From the NCBI GenBank assembly GCA_947642555.1, contig CANRSX010000006.1:1-64000 (forward strand): a stretch of DNA of 64,000 bases, written 5' to 3'. The translations under genes were made by a program, and so were the position numbers. This DNA is from an uncultured Roseburia sp. (GTDB lineage Bacteria > Bacillota > Clostridia > Lachnospirales > Lachnospiraceae). Under the pieces are notes generated by a model. The model made no database searches and was not told where the DNA came from. It was given only the letters and a program-made list of their open reading frames with translations. This document shows, one piece after another, positions 9,898 to 17,508 of the stretch (position 1 is the first letter of the stretch; every line of letters begins with the position of its first letter).

Positions 9898-10809
9898 TCA
9901 TGCTCCGGTGATCTGCCGGTAGACCGCCTCCACCTCTTCCTTTGTGGCGAGGTTTTCGGAAAAGGCGCTGGCGCTCCCCGCCGCGATTCCCATATGAAAC
10001 GCGTATTCATACTCCTGGCGCTCCATCCAGCCCGCCATGAAGCCTGCCACCATCGAGTCCCCGGCCCCGACGCCGTTGACCAGCGTTCCCTTCGGCGCCG
10101 GCGCCATATGGACGCTGCCGTCCGCCGCGATCAAGACCGCTCCCTCTCCCGCCATGGACACCAGTACATTCGCCGCTCCACGCTCCTTAAGGCGCTTCGC
10201 GTAGGGGATAACCGATTCCCTCGTCGTAAGCTTTACGCCGAAAATCTCCCCGAGCTCATGGTTGTTCGGCTTGATCAGAAACGGGTGGTACGGCAGCACC
10301 TTCAGCAGCAGCTCCTTTGTCGCGTCCACCACGATCTGCACGCCGCATCCGTCCAGACGCTCCATGATCTTCTGATACGCGTCGTCCGGCATGGATGCCG
10401 GGATGCTCCCCGAGAGGAACAGCACATCCCCCTGCCCGAGCCCTGCCAGCCGTTCCATCAGCTGCTCCACCTCTGCGGGCGGGATCTCTGGACCCTGGCC
10501 GTTGATCTCCGTGCCGTCAATGTTTTTTAACTTCAGATTGATCCGCGTAAATCCGTCTGAAAGCGGGATAAATCCGTTCGCGACCCCCATTTCCTTAAGC
10601 CGCCTTACGACCTCGTCCCCGGTAAATCCTGCGATGAACCCAAGCGCCGTGCTTCTGATGCCGAGATTCCGCAGAACGGTGGAGACGTTGATCCCCTTTC
10701 CGCCCGGCAGCAGCTGCTCCGAACCGGTGCGGTTCGTCAGTCCCAGTTTAAATTCCTCCACCGTCACGATGTAATCCAGGGACGGGTTAAACGTTACCGT
10801 ATAAATCAT
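9898..10809 (-). CDS. fruK: 1-phosphofructokinase
   Basis: PfkB-family kinase of 303 residues that phosphorylates fructose 1-phosphate to fructose 1,6-bisphosphate. It shows the FNPSLDYIV opening, the GGKGINVS motif and the C-terminal NGVGAGDSMVAGF anion-hole signature with catalytic Asp. ATG 10809 (MIYTVTFNPS) is preceded by AGGAAGGAAGAG. First gene of the operon, 25 bp before fruA. Related tagatose-6-phosphate kinases look alike, but the FruA neighbour decides for fruK. Confidence 0.94.
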   Translation of the reverse strand: MIYTVTFNPSLDYIVTVEEFKLGLTNRTGSEQLLPGGKGINVSTVLRNLGIRSTALGFIAGFTGDEVVRRLKEMGVANGFIPLSDGFTRINLKLKNIDGTEINGQGPEIPPAEVEQLMERLAGLGQGDVLFLSGSIPASMPDDAYQKIMERLDGCGVQIVVDATKELLLKVLPYHPFLIKPNNHELGEIFGVKLTTRESVIPYAKRLKERGAANVLVSMAGEGAVLIAADGSVHMAPAPKGTLVNGVGAGDSMVAGFMAGWMERQEYEYAFHMGIAAGSASAFSENLATKEEVEAVYRQITGA

Positions 10810-10897
10810 CTCTTCCTTCCTGATCCTCCTTTTCTTCCGTGTCACTTCCTTCCGCCTGTCTGTGGCTGTCTGTGACCGTCTTTGATTTTATGATTTG

Positions 10898-10926
10898 ATT
10901 ATACAGTCAAAGTCAGTCATTTTCAA
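10898..10926 (-). promoter_or_regulatory. Promoter of the fruK-fruA-ptsH-ptsI operon
   Basis: Minus strand TTGAAA (10926-10921), 17 bp, TATAAT (10903-10898): a near-perfect housekeeping promoter. The spacer contains repeated TGACT units (minus strand TGACTGACTTTGACTG) that could be a repressor site. No FruR gene lies in this operon. Confidence 0.75.
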
Positions 10927-11022
10927 GCACACTCTTTCACAAAAATTCAAACTCGTTTTTGTATATTCTGCACAAATCTGTCTTTTCTTTCGTTTTTACA
11001 GCAAAAACTTTTGAAACAACAG

Positions 11023-11051
11023 TTGACATTTCCTGTTTCTGGTAGTATGAT
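11023..11051 (+). promoter_or_regulatory. Promoter of the SorE-like/DeoR/PTS operon
   Basis: TTGACA (11023-11028), 17-bp spacer, TATGAT (11046-11051). The tandem repeats just downstream (11062-11094) are placed where a repressor would block elongation or open-complex formation. Confidence 0.7.
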
Positions 11052-11061
11052 CCTCTTGAAG

Positions 11062-11094
11062 TTGTTAATTCGAAAGTTTTGATTGTTGATTCGA
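11062..11094 (+). promoter_or_regulatory. Tandem direct-repeat operator, probably for the DeoR protein encoded two genes on
   Basis: TTGTTAATTCGA (11062-11073) recurs as TTGTTGATTCGA (11083-11094), 11 of 12 identical and spaced 21 bp, two helical turns. Direct repeats just after the start site are typical of DeoR-family operators. The assignment to the DeoR gene at 12520 is inference from position. Confidence 0.55.
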
Positions 11095-11184
11095 CAAATA
11101 TTTACGAAAAAGAAAGGAAAAGGTGTCCTCATTACCTGTTGAAAAAACAATCAGATCCGGTTATGATGAGAAAGGAGTATGATT

Positions 11185-12459
11185 ATGAAAGCAAAAGGAG
11201 TCAGATTACACGGAGCAAACGATCTGAGGCTGGAGGAATTTGAGCTTCCGGAGATCACGGACGACGAGATCCTGGTGCGTGTCGTGTCCGACAGCATCTG
11301 CATGTCTACCTATAAGTGTGCCATTCTCGGCGAGAAGCACAAGCGGGTGCACGACGACGTGGCAAAGCATCCGGCCATCATGGGGCATGAATTCGCGGGG
11401 GATATCGTGAAGGTGGGAAAAAACCATCAGGACACCTTCTCCCCGGGCATGAAGTTCACGCTGCAGCCGGCCTTAAATTATAAGGGAACCATGTGGAGCC
11501 CCGGATATTCCTACGAATTTTTCGGCGGGGATGCGACCTACTGCATCATTCCGGCGGAAGTGATGGAGCTGGGCTGTCTCTTAGAGTACAAAGGGCGGGC
11601 TTATTATGAAGCGTCCCTCGCGGAGCCGATGTCATGCAGCATCGGGGCATTTAACGCGGCCTACCACACAAAAATGGGCGTGTACACCCACGAGATGGGG
11701 ATCCGGGAAAACGGAAAGCTGGCGATCATGGCCGGTGCCGGCCCGATGGGGCTCGGCGCTTTAACCTATGCGCTGCACCGCGACGTCCGTCCTTCCATGA
11801 TTGTGGTCACGGACTTAGACCAGACCAGGCTTGACCGTGCGGCGCAGCTGTTCCCGCCGGAGGAATACGCGAAGGAGGGCATCGAGGTTCACTTTGTCAA
11901 TACCGGGGCCTTCGACGATCCGGTGGCCAGGCTTCTTGAGATCTCCGGCGGCACAGGCTACGACGACGTCCTCTGCTATGCGCCGGTGGCCTCCGTCGTG
12001 ACACAGTCGAGCGCGATCTTAGGACGTGACGGCTGCCTGAACTTTTTTGCAGGTCCCACGGACAACCAGTTTTCCGCGTCCATGAATTTCTACGACGTGC
12101 ATTATAACAGCACCCATGTGATGGGGACCACCGGCGGCAATACCGCGGATATGATCGAATCCCTGAAGCTGACCGCGGCAAAGCGCATCAATCCGGCCGT
12201 GATGGTGACGCACATCGGCGGGCTCGACGCGGTCGCCGACACGACGCTGAACCTGCCGAAGATTCCGGGCGGCAAAAAGCTGATCTACACGCATCTTATG
12301 ATGCCCTTAACCGCACTGACGGATCTGCGCGCAAAGGGAGAGGAGAACGGGGATTCCCGGCTGACCGCCTTAGCGGATATCGTCGACGCGCACCAGGGAC
12401 TGTGGTGCCCGGAGGCGGAGGAGTACTTACTGGCCGAATTTACCGGCTCAGACAACTAA
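11185..12459 (+). CDS. Zinc-type medium-chain dehydrogenase, similar to L-sorbose-1-phosphate reductase
   Basis: NAD(P)-dependent polyol/ketose oxidoreductase of 424 residues. The N-terminal GroES-like part has SDSICMSTYK and HPAIMGHEFAGDIV. The Rossmann fold has MAGAGPMGLGALTYA. The segment FELPEITDDEILVRVVSDSICMS resembles the SorE group, which interconverts ketose phosphates and hexitol phosphates. ATG 11185 lies 7 bases after AAAGGAG; an upstream ATG at 11179 is too close. It heads an operon with a DeoR regulator and a mannitol-type PTS permease. It probably oxidises the polyol phosphate that the permease makes. The exact sugar is unresolved. Confidence 0.82.
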   Translation: MKAKGVRLHGANDLRLEEFELPEITDDEILVRVVSDSICMSTYKCAILGEKHKRVHDDVAKHPAIMGHEFAGDIVKVGKNHQDTFSPGMKFTLQPALNYKGTMWSPGYSYEFFGGDATYCIIPAEVMELGCLLEYKGRAYYEASLAEPMSCSIGAFNAAYHTKMGVYTHEMGIRENGKLAIMAGAGPMGLGALTYALHRDVRPSMIVVTDLDQTRLDRAAQLFPPEEYAKEGIEVHFVNTGAFDDPVARLLEISGGTGYDDVLCYAPVASVVTQSSAILGRDGCLNFFAGPTDNQFSASMNFYDVHYNSTHVMGTTGGNTADMIESLKLTAAKRINPAVMVTHIGGLDAVADTTLNLPKIPGGKKLIYTHLMMPLTALTDLRAKGEENGDSRLTALADIVDAHQGLWCPEAEEYLLAEFTGSDN

Positions 12460-12470
12460 TTCGTCAGAAT

Positions 12471-12506
12471 CCTGTCTGTCAGGCCGGCAGCGTTCTGACA
12501 GACAGG
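12471..12506 (+). promoter_or_regulatory. Perfect 12-bp inverted repeat overlapping the ribosome binding site of the deoR-type gene
   Basis: CCTGTCTGTCAG (12471-12482) pairs with CTGACAGACAGG (12495-12506) around a 12-nt loop. The 3' arm covers the first bases of the AGGAGGG site (12504-12510) of the next gene. No U-tract follows, so it is not an intrinsic terminator. RNA stabilisation, translational damping or a DNA operator are all possible. Confidence 0.55.
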
Positions 12507-12519
12507 AGGGATCTGTTTT

Positions 12520-13281
12520 ATGGACACGATGGAAACACGCAGAAAAGCGATAGCAGAACTGATTAACCAGAAGGGTACGGTACGCTTCACCCAGCTGAAG
12601 GAGGCGTTTCCGGGCACCTCGGAGATGACGCTTCGGACGGACTTAAAATACCTGGATGAGGCGAAACAGATCGTGCGGATCCACGGGGGCGCCAGATCCG
12701 TCCAGGTGGTGATCGGCACGGATGATTACTTAAGCAAACGCTCCGTCCTCCACATCCCGGAAAAACACCGGATTGCGGAAAAAGCGCTGACGCTGCTGCA
12801 GCCGGATACCACGATTTTTGTGGATTCCGGAAGTACGACAACCGTCTTCGCAGGTTTATTCCCGGATCAGTCCAACCTGATTTACACGACGGGCTTAAGC
12901 TGCGCGACCGAGTTTGCCGGGCTCCAGAAGCCGACGGTGATGCTTCCGGGCGGGATCTTAAACCGCTACAGTCAGAGCGTCTACGGCATTCTGGCAATCC
13001 GGGCATTAGAGCAGGTGAATTTCAGCCAGACCTTCCTGGGGGTGACCAATTACAGCATCGAGGCCGGATTTACCTGCGGGAGCCTGGACGAGGCGTCGCT
13101 CAAACAGACGGCGATCCGGCAGGCCGCGCAGACTGTGGTCCTGATGGATTCCTCAAAGGCCGGCGGGCGCAGCTCGTTTCGTATCTGCGGGCCAGAGGAG
13201 ATCGATGTGGTGATTTCGGACGGGAATCTGCCCCCGGAGGTCGTCCTGGAGTTTCAGAATGCCGGTGTGACGGTGTTATAG
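12520..13281 (+). CDS. DeoR/GlpR-family transcriptional regulator
   Basis: Sugar-phosphate-responsive repressor, 253 residues. The N-terminal winged HTH (about 5-58) includes VRFTQLKEAFPGTSEMTLRTDLKYL. The C-terminal DeoRC sensor (about 75-235) has FVDSGSTTTVFAGL, MLPGGILN and FLGVTNYSIEAGFTC. It lies between the dehydrogenase and the PTS permease on one transcript, so it probably regulates its own operon through the repeats at 11062-11094. The likely inducer is a phosphorylated product of the module. Start chosen from AGGAGGG 9 bases upstream. Confidence 0.88.
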   Translation: MDTMETRRKAIAELINQKGTVRFTQLKEAFPGTSEMTLRTDLKYLDEAKQIVRIHGGARSVQVVIGTDDYLSKRSVLHIPEKHRIAEKALTLLQPDTTIFVDSGSTTTVFAGLFPDQSNLIYTTGLSCATEFAGLQKPTVMLPGGILNRYSQSVYGILAIRALEQVNFSQTFLGVTNYSIEAGFTCGSLDEASLKQTAIRQAAQTVVLMDSSKAGGRSSFRICGPEEIDVVISDGNLPPEVVLEFQNAGVTVL

Positions 13282-13337
13282 ACCGCTCCCTGCCGGCCGG
13301 TTCTTCTATCGCTGATGCTTTTAGGAGGGTATAGATC

Positions 13338-15308
13338 TTGAAAGATAATGTACAGCGGTTTGGAAAATTTTTATCCGCGATGGTGATGCCGAATATCGGC
13401 GCGCTGATCGCGTTCGGATTCCTGGCGGCGCTTTTTATCGACACCGGCTGGATTCCAAATGAAGGCTTTAACAGCATGGTCGGCCCTATGCTGACCTATC
13501 TGATCCCGATTCTGATCGCGTCGACCGGAGGAAAAATGGTCGGCGGTGACCGCGGCCGTGTGGTGGGCGCCATCGCTGTCATCGGAGCGATCATGAGCGA
13601 CACCTCCGTCACCATGCTGATGGCAGCCATGATCATCGGTCCGTTATCGGGCTTTTGTATCAAAAAGACGGATGCGCTTCTCGAGGGCCGCATGCCCGCC
13701 GGTTTTGAGATGCTGATCAACAATTTTTCCGCGGGAATCCTCGGGATGCTTCTCGCCATGCTAAGCTACGTGGTGATCGGGCCGGTCATGAGCGGTATCC
13801 TGGCCGTGCTCTCCGCCGGGGTCTCCGTTCTCGTGGAACACAGGCTGCTCCCGTTCATCGCGGTATTCATCGAGCCCGCCAAGGTGCTGTTTTTAAACAA
13901 CGCGATCAACCACGGGATCTTTACGCCTCTGGCGACCGCGCAGGCAGCGGAAACCGGTAAATCCATCATGTACATGCTCGAGCCGAACCCCGGCCCGGGA
14001 CTTGGCGTACTGCTGGCCTACATGTTTTTCTGTAAGGATAAAACGACAAAAGACTCCGCCCCCGGCGCCGTGATCATTCATATGCTCGGCGGGATTCATG
14101 AGATCTATTTCCCGTATATCCTGATGAATCCGCTGCTGATCGTCGCGCCGATCCTCGGAAATATGGCTGCGATCTTTTGGTTTAACCTGACGGGCTGCGG
14201 CCTCTCCGGCCCGGCGTCCCCGGGCTCTATCATCGCGTATCTGATGATGACCCCGGGGCCCGATATGTTAAAAGTGATCGTCGGGATTCTTCTGTCCACC
14301 GCGGTCTCCTTTGTCATCGCCTCCGCGCTGGTGCGCAGATCCGGCGGCAAATCACTGGAGGAGGCGCAGCAGGAAAGCGCGGACCGGAAGGCGCGGGCAA
14401 AGGGTCAGGCTCCGGCAGCCACAGCGGACGTGGCGGTACCCGCCGGCGGCGTAAGGAAAATCATCTTTGCCTGCGATGCGGGCATGGGCTCCTCCGCCAT
14501 GGGCGCGACGAAGTTCCGCAACCGGATCAAAGCCCTCCGGCCGGACCTTGGCGTCACGAATACATCTGTCGACAACATCCCGGCGGACTGCGACGTCGCC
14601 GTGGTCCAGGCCACGCTTGCGGAGCGCGCCAGGAAGTCGGCGCCGCAGGCAGCCATCATCACCATCGGAAATTTCCTGGCGGATCCGGCGCTGGATGCGC
14701 TCTTCGAGAGGCTGACCGCGGAGGGTGAAGCTTCCGACCAGACGGCAGCTTCACCAGAGAAGGGCAGAGCAGACGGCACGGCGGCAGCTTCGCCAGCGGA
14801 GGGCAGCTCCGGCGGCACGGCGGCAGCTTCCGGCGCGGACAACGCCGATTTCCCGGCGGCGGAGTACATAGCCGGCACAGATGGGAAAAAGCAGGTCATC
14901 TGCCGCGAGGGAATCCGGCTCGGCCAGACATCCGTCCGTAAAGAAGATGCCATCCGGGCGGCGGGCGAGCTTCTCGTATCGTTAGGCTACGTGGATCCGC
15001 CTTATGTCGCCGCCATGCAGGAGCGGGAAAAGCTGGTGACTACCTATATGGGAATGGGTGTGGCGATCCCCCACGGGACGAGCGAGGCGAAGGGAACCGT
15101 AAAAAAGACCGGCATCGTCTTCCTCCAGTACCCAAAGGGCGTCTCCTTCGGGGATGAGGACGCGCAGCTCGTCTTTGGAATCGCCGGGATCGGCGACGAG
15201 CACTTAGACCTGCTGGGCAGAATCTGCACGCTCTTAGAAGATGAGACGCTGCTTGACACCTTAAAAACCACAACGGATGTGGACTGGGTCTTAGGGCAGC
15301 TCTCCTGA
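13338..15308 (+). CDS. PTS mannitol-type EIICBA permease
   Basis: Membrane permease importing and phosphorylating a hexitol or related sugar, 656 residues from a TTG start 8 bases after TAGGAGGG. EIIC (about 1-335) carries FGKFLSAMVMPNIGALIAFG and the GGIHEIYFPYIL motif (E255) diagnostic of the mannitol class. EIIB has C379 in FACDAGMGSSAMGA, and EIIA has H579 in GMGVAIPHGTSE. IIB and IIA are joined by a repetitive Ala/Ser/Gly linker (about 462-505). No mannitol-1-phosphate dehydrogenase of the MtlD type is nearby, only the SorE-like enzyme. The substrate may therefore be mannitol or another polyol. Confidence 0.88.
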   Translation: MKDNVQRFGKFLSAMVMPNIGALIAFGFLAALFIDTGWIPNEGFNSMVGPMLTYLIPILIASTGGKMVGGDRGRVVGAIAVIGAIMSDTSVTMLMAAMIIGPLSGFCIKKTDALLEGRMPAGFEMLINNFSAGILGMLLAMLSYVVIGPVMSGILAVLSAGVSVLVEHRLLPFIAVFIEPAKVLFLNNAINHGIFTPLATAQAAETGKSIMYMLEPNPGPGLGVLLAYMFFCKDKTTKDSAPGAVIIHMLGGIHEIYFPYILMNPLLIVAPILGNMAAIFWFNLTGCGLSGPASPGSIIAYLMMTPGPDMLKVIVGILLSTAVSFVIASALVRRSGGKSLEEAQQESADRKARAKGQAPAATADVAVPAGGVRKIIFACDAGMGSSAMGATKFRNRIKALRPDLGVTNTSVDNIPADCDVAVVQATLAERARKSAPQAAIITIGNFLADPALDALFERLTAEGEASDQTAASPEKGRADGTAAASPAEGSSGGTAAASGADNADFPAAEYIAGTDGKKQVICREGIRLGQTSVRKEDAIRAAGELLVSLGYVDPPYVAAMQEREKLVTTYMGMGVAIPHGTSEAKGTVKKTGIVFLQYPKGVSFGDEDAQLVFGIAGIGDEHLDLLGRICTLLEDETLLDTLKTTTDVDWVLGQLS

Positions 15309-15327
15309 ACCGGGATACCAGACGGCA

Positions 15328-15361
15328 GAGGCTGCCGCTTCAGAAATGAAGCGGCAGCCTC
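15328..15361. terminator. Very stable hairpin with GAAA tetraloop between convergent operons
   Basis: A perfect 15-bp stem (15328-15342 with 15347-15361; GAGGCTGCCGCTTCA and its complement) is closed by a GAAA tetraloop. It sits 20 bp after the PTS stop and 48 bp from the end of the convergent AICAR transformylase gene. The U-tract is poor on both sides, so it could be a terminator for either strand or an RNA 3'-end protector. Confidence 0.6.
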
Positions 15362-15409
15362 CTGTCAGTCGTCTTACCGAAACGGCGCAGACGCATAAAC
15401 TGATTTACA

Positions 15410-16588
15410 TTAATGATGGAACAGCCGGATCCCCGTAAATGCCATCACCATTCCGTATTTATTACAGGTGTCGATCACATTGTCATCCCGGATCGATCCC
15501 CCTGGCTCCGCCACATACAAAACGCCGCTTCGCTTCGCCCGCTCGATGTTGTCCCCAAAGGGGAAGAAGGCGTCGGATCCCAGGGCAACCCCCGTGTTCT
15601 GATCCAGCCATGCGCGCTTCTCCTCCGCGGTGAAGACCGCCGGCTTCTCCGTAAAGATCTTCTCCCATGCACCGTCCGCCAGTACGTCCATATAGTCCTC
15701 GCCGATATACAGATCAATGGAGTTGTCACGGTCCGCGCGCTTAATGTCATCCCGGAAGGGCAGTCCCAGCACCTGCGGCGACTGGCGCAGCCACCAGTTG
15801 TCGGCCTTCTGTCCGGCCAGTCTCGTGCAGTGGATTCTCGACTGCTGCCCCGCGCCGATTCCGATGGCCTGTCCGCCCTTCACATAGCAGACGGAATTGG
15901 ACTGCGTGTATTTTAACGTGATCATCGCGATCGCAAGGTCGATGCGCGCCGACTCCGGCAGCTCCTTATTCTCCGTCACAATGTTTTCAAAGAAATGCTC
16001 GTCGATCACCAACTCGTTTCTCCCCTGCTCAAAGGTGATGCCAAAGACCTCCTTGCGCTCCAGCGGTGCGGGCACGTAGGACGGGTCGATCTCGATCACA
16101 TTGTAATTGCCGTTTTTCTTTGTCTTTAAAATGGAGAGGGCCTCCTCGGTATAGCCCGGCGCGATCACGCCGTCGGACACCTCGCGTTTGATCACAAGCG
16201 CCGTCTCCTTATCGCAGACGTCGGAAAGCGAGATAAAATCCCCGAAGGAGGACATCCGGTCCGCACCCCGCGCCCGGATATAGGCATTCGCCAGCGGTGT
16301 AAACGCTGCGTCCATGTCGTCCACCCAGTAAATCTTTCTCTCTACATCCGTCAGTGGAAGTCCGACCGCCGCCCCTGCCGGAGATACGTGCTTAAAGGAG
16401 GTGGCCGCCGGAAGTCCGGTCGCTTTCTTTAACTCGCTCACCAGCTGCCAGCCGTTAAAGGCATCCAGAAAGTTGATATAGCCCGGTTTTCCGCAGAGGA
16501 CGCGGATCGGCAGCTCTCCCTCCTCCATGTAGATACGGGACGGCTTCTGATTTGGATTACATCCGTATTTTAATTCCAGTTCTTTCAT
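15410..16588 (-). CDS. Stand-alone AICAR transformylase (C-terminal half of PurH)
   Basis: Converts AICAR to FAICAR with 10-formyl-THF in purine synthesis. 392 residues against about 520 for bifunctional PurH; the N-terminal MGS-like IMP cyclohydrolase domain is absent by design. It begins MKELELKYGCNPNQKPSRIY, matching the start of the AICARFT domain. The catalytic pair is in SFKHVSPAG (K66, H67). The adjacent upstream gene (26 bp away, same strand) encodes a PurO-type cyclohydrolase that supplies the missing step. The two together replace PurH. Confidence 0.92.
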   Translation of the reverse strand: MKELELKYGCNPNQKPSRIYMEEGELPIRVLCGKPGYINFLDAFNGWQLVSELKKATGLPAATSFKHVSPAGAAVGLPLTDVERKIYWVDDMDAAFTPLANAYIRARGADRMSSFGDFISLSDVCDKETALVIKREVSDGVIAPGYTEEALSILKTKKNGNYNVIEIDPSYVPAPLERKEVFGITFEQGRNELVIDEHFFENIVTENKELPESARIDLAIAMITLKYTQSNSVCYVKGGQAIGIGAGQQSRIHCTRLAGQKADNWWLRQSPQVLGLPFRDDIKRADRDNSIDLYIGEDYMDVLADGAWEKIFTEKPAVFTAEEKRAWLDQNTGVALGSDAFFPFGDNIERAKRSGVLYVAEPGGSIRDDNVIDTCNKYGMVMAFTGIRLFHH

Positions 16589-16614
16589 TGTGAATCTTTC
16601 CCTTCTGTCTTTTC

Positions 16615-17328
16615 TTATTTCAGCTTGTTTACGATTCTCGACTCATATTTCCCGGTGGCGATCTCGATATAGCGGACGAACAGCGATACCTTGTTGTCCT
16701 CGTTTAAATTCTCCCACACCAGCTTCGTGAATTCGTCGATCTCTCCCTCAATGCCGATTCTCGTCGGTTCTCCCTCGAAGCTCGGAAGCGGATTGCCGTC
16801 GCCCATGTAGGTATGGATAAAATGCCCCTCGCCGGCAATCGGGTTCTCGTAGGCAAAGGTGTAACGGTTGCAGGCCGCCGGATTGCCGTCGCTGCTCTTT
16901 AAGATGGACATCGCATAGTTGTAGGAGCCGTTTTCGATGTGCATGATCCCGGAGATCCGCGGTGTGTAGTTCGGCCCGTCCGGCTCGAATTCCCTGGTGC
17001 GCAGCGCCTGCTCAAAGGTCTGCTGTTTGTCCATCAGTTCGTAGATCGTGTCGGTCTGATCCCCGTTCGTGACGATCGTCTTGTTGCCGAGCACCCGCAC
17101 CGGCGCATAGATCACGAGACTCGGATCCGTCAGCTTCGCGGGATCAAAGGCCTGTGTACGGATCCCCTCGCCGTCCTCCACAAAGACACGGTTGCGGCTG
17201 TTCTCGCTTCTGCCCATGATAAAATACGCGGTCACAGCATGTGTTCCGTCTGCTGACTTTCCGATGATGATTCCCCGCCCCGGATAGGTGTTGCCGGAAA
17301 GCTCCTTCTTCAGTGACATCCGTTCCAT
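16615..17328 (-). CDS. PurO-like IMP cyclohydrolase (archaeal type)
   Basis: Ring-closing enzyme producing IMP from FAICAR, 237 residues. The sequence GNTYPGRGIIIGKSADGTHAVTAYFIMGRSENSRNR is characteristic of the PurO family, unrelated to the PurH cyclohydrolase domain. Further conserved segments are PNYTPRISG and AYENPIAGEGHFIHTYMGDG. Start ATG 17328 sits 4 bases after AAGGAGG; the alternative ATG at 17319 would have 13-base spacing. First gene of a two-gene purine operon with the AICAR transformylase. Confidence 0.88.
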   Translation of the reverse strand: MERMSLKKELSGNTYPGRGIIIGKSADGTHAVTAYFIMGRSENSRNRVFVEDGEGIRTQAFDPAKLTDPSLVIYAPVRVLGNKTIVTNGDQTDTIYELMDKQQTFEQALRTREFEPDGPNYTPRISGIMHIENGSYNYAMSILKSSDGNPAACNRYTFAYENPIAGEGHFIHTYMGDGNPLPSFEGEPTRIGIEGEIDEFTKLVWENLNEDNKVSLFVRYIEIATGKYESRIVNKLK

Positions 17329-17369
17329 AAATCCTCCTTGTTTTGCAAGATCTCCTCTGTTTCGTGTAC

Positions 17370-17398
17370 ATCTTACCATGAGGGAAGGGTTTTGACAA
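17370..17398 (-). promoter_or_regulatory. Promoter of the purine gene pair
   Basis: Minus strand TTGTCA (17398-17393), 17 bp, TAAGAT (17375-17370), 40 bp before the start at 17328. No guanine-type riboswitch pattern was seen in the short leader. Confidence 0.65.
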
Positions 17399-17508
17399 TC
17401 GGTTATTCACCAATTCCTGCAATTTCTTTTGTAGTACATTTCATAAAATTACACCTGCATTTTCCTTCCACACAGTATATAAAACAATCGCTATGTTTTC
17501 CTGATTTC

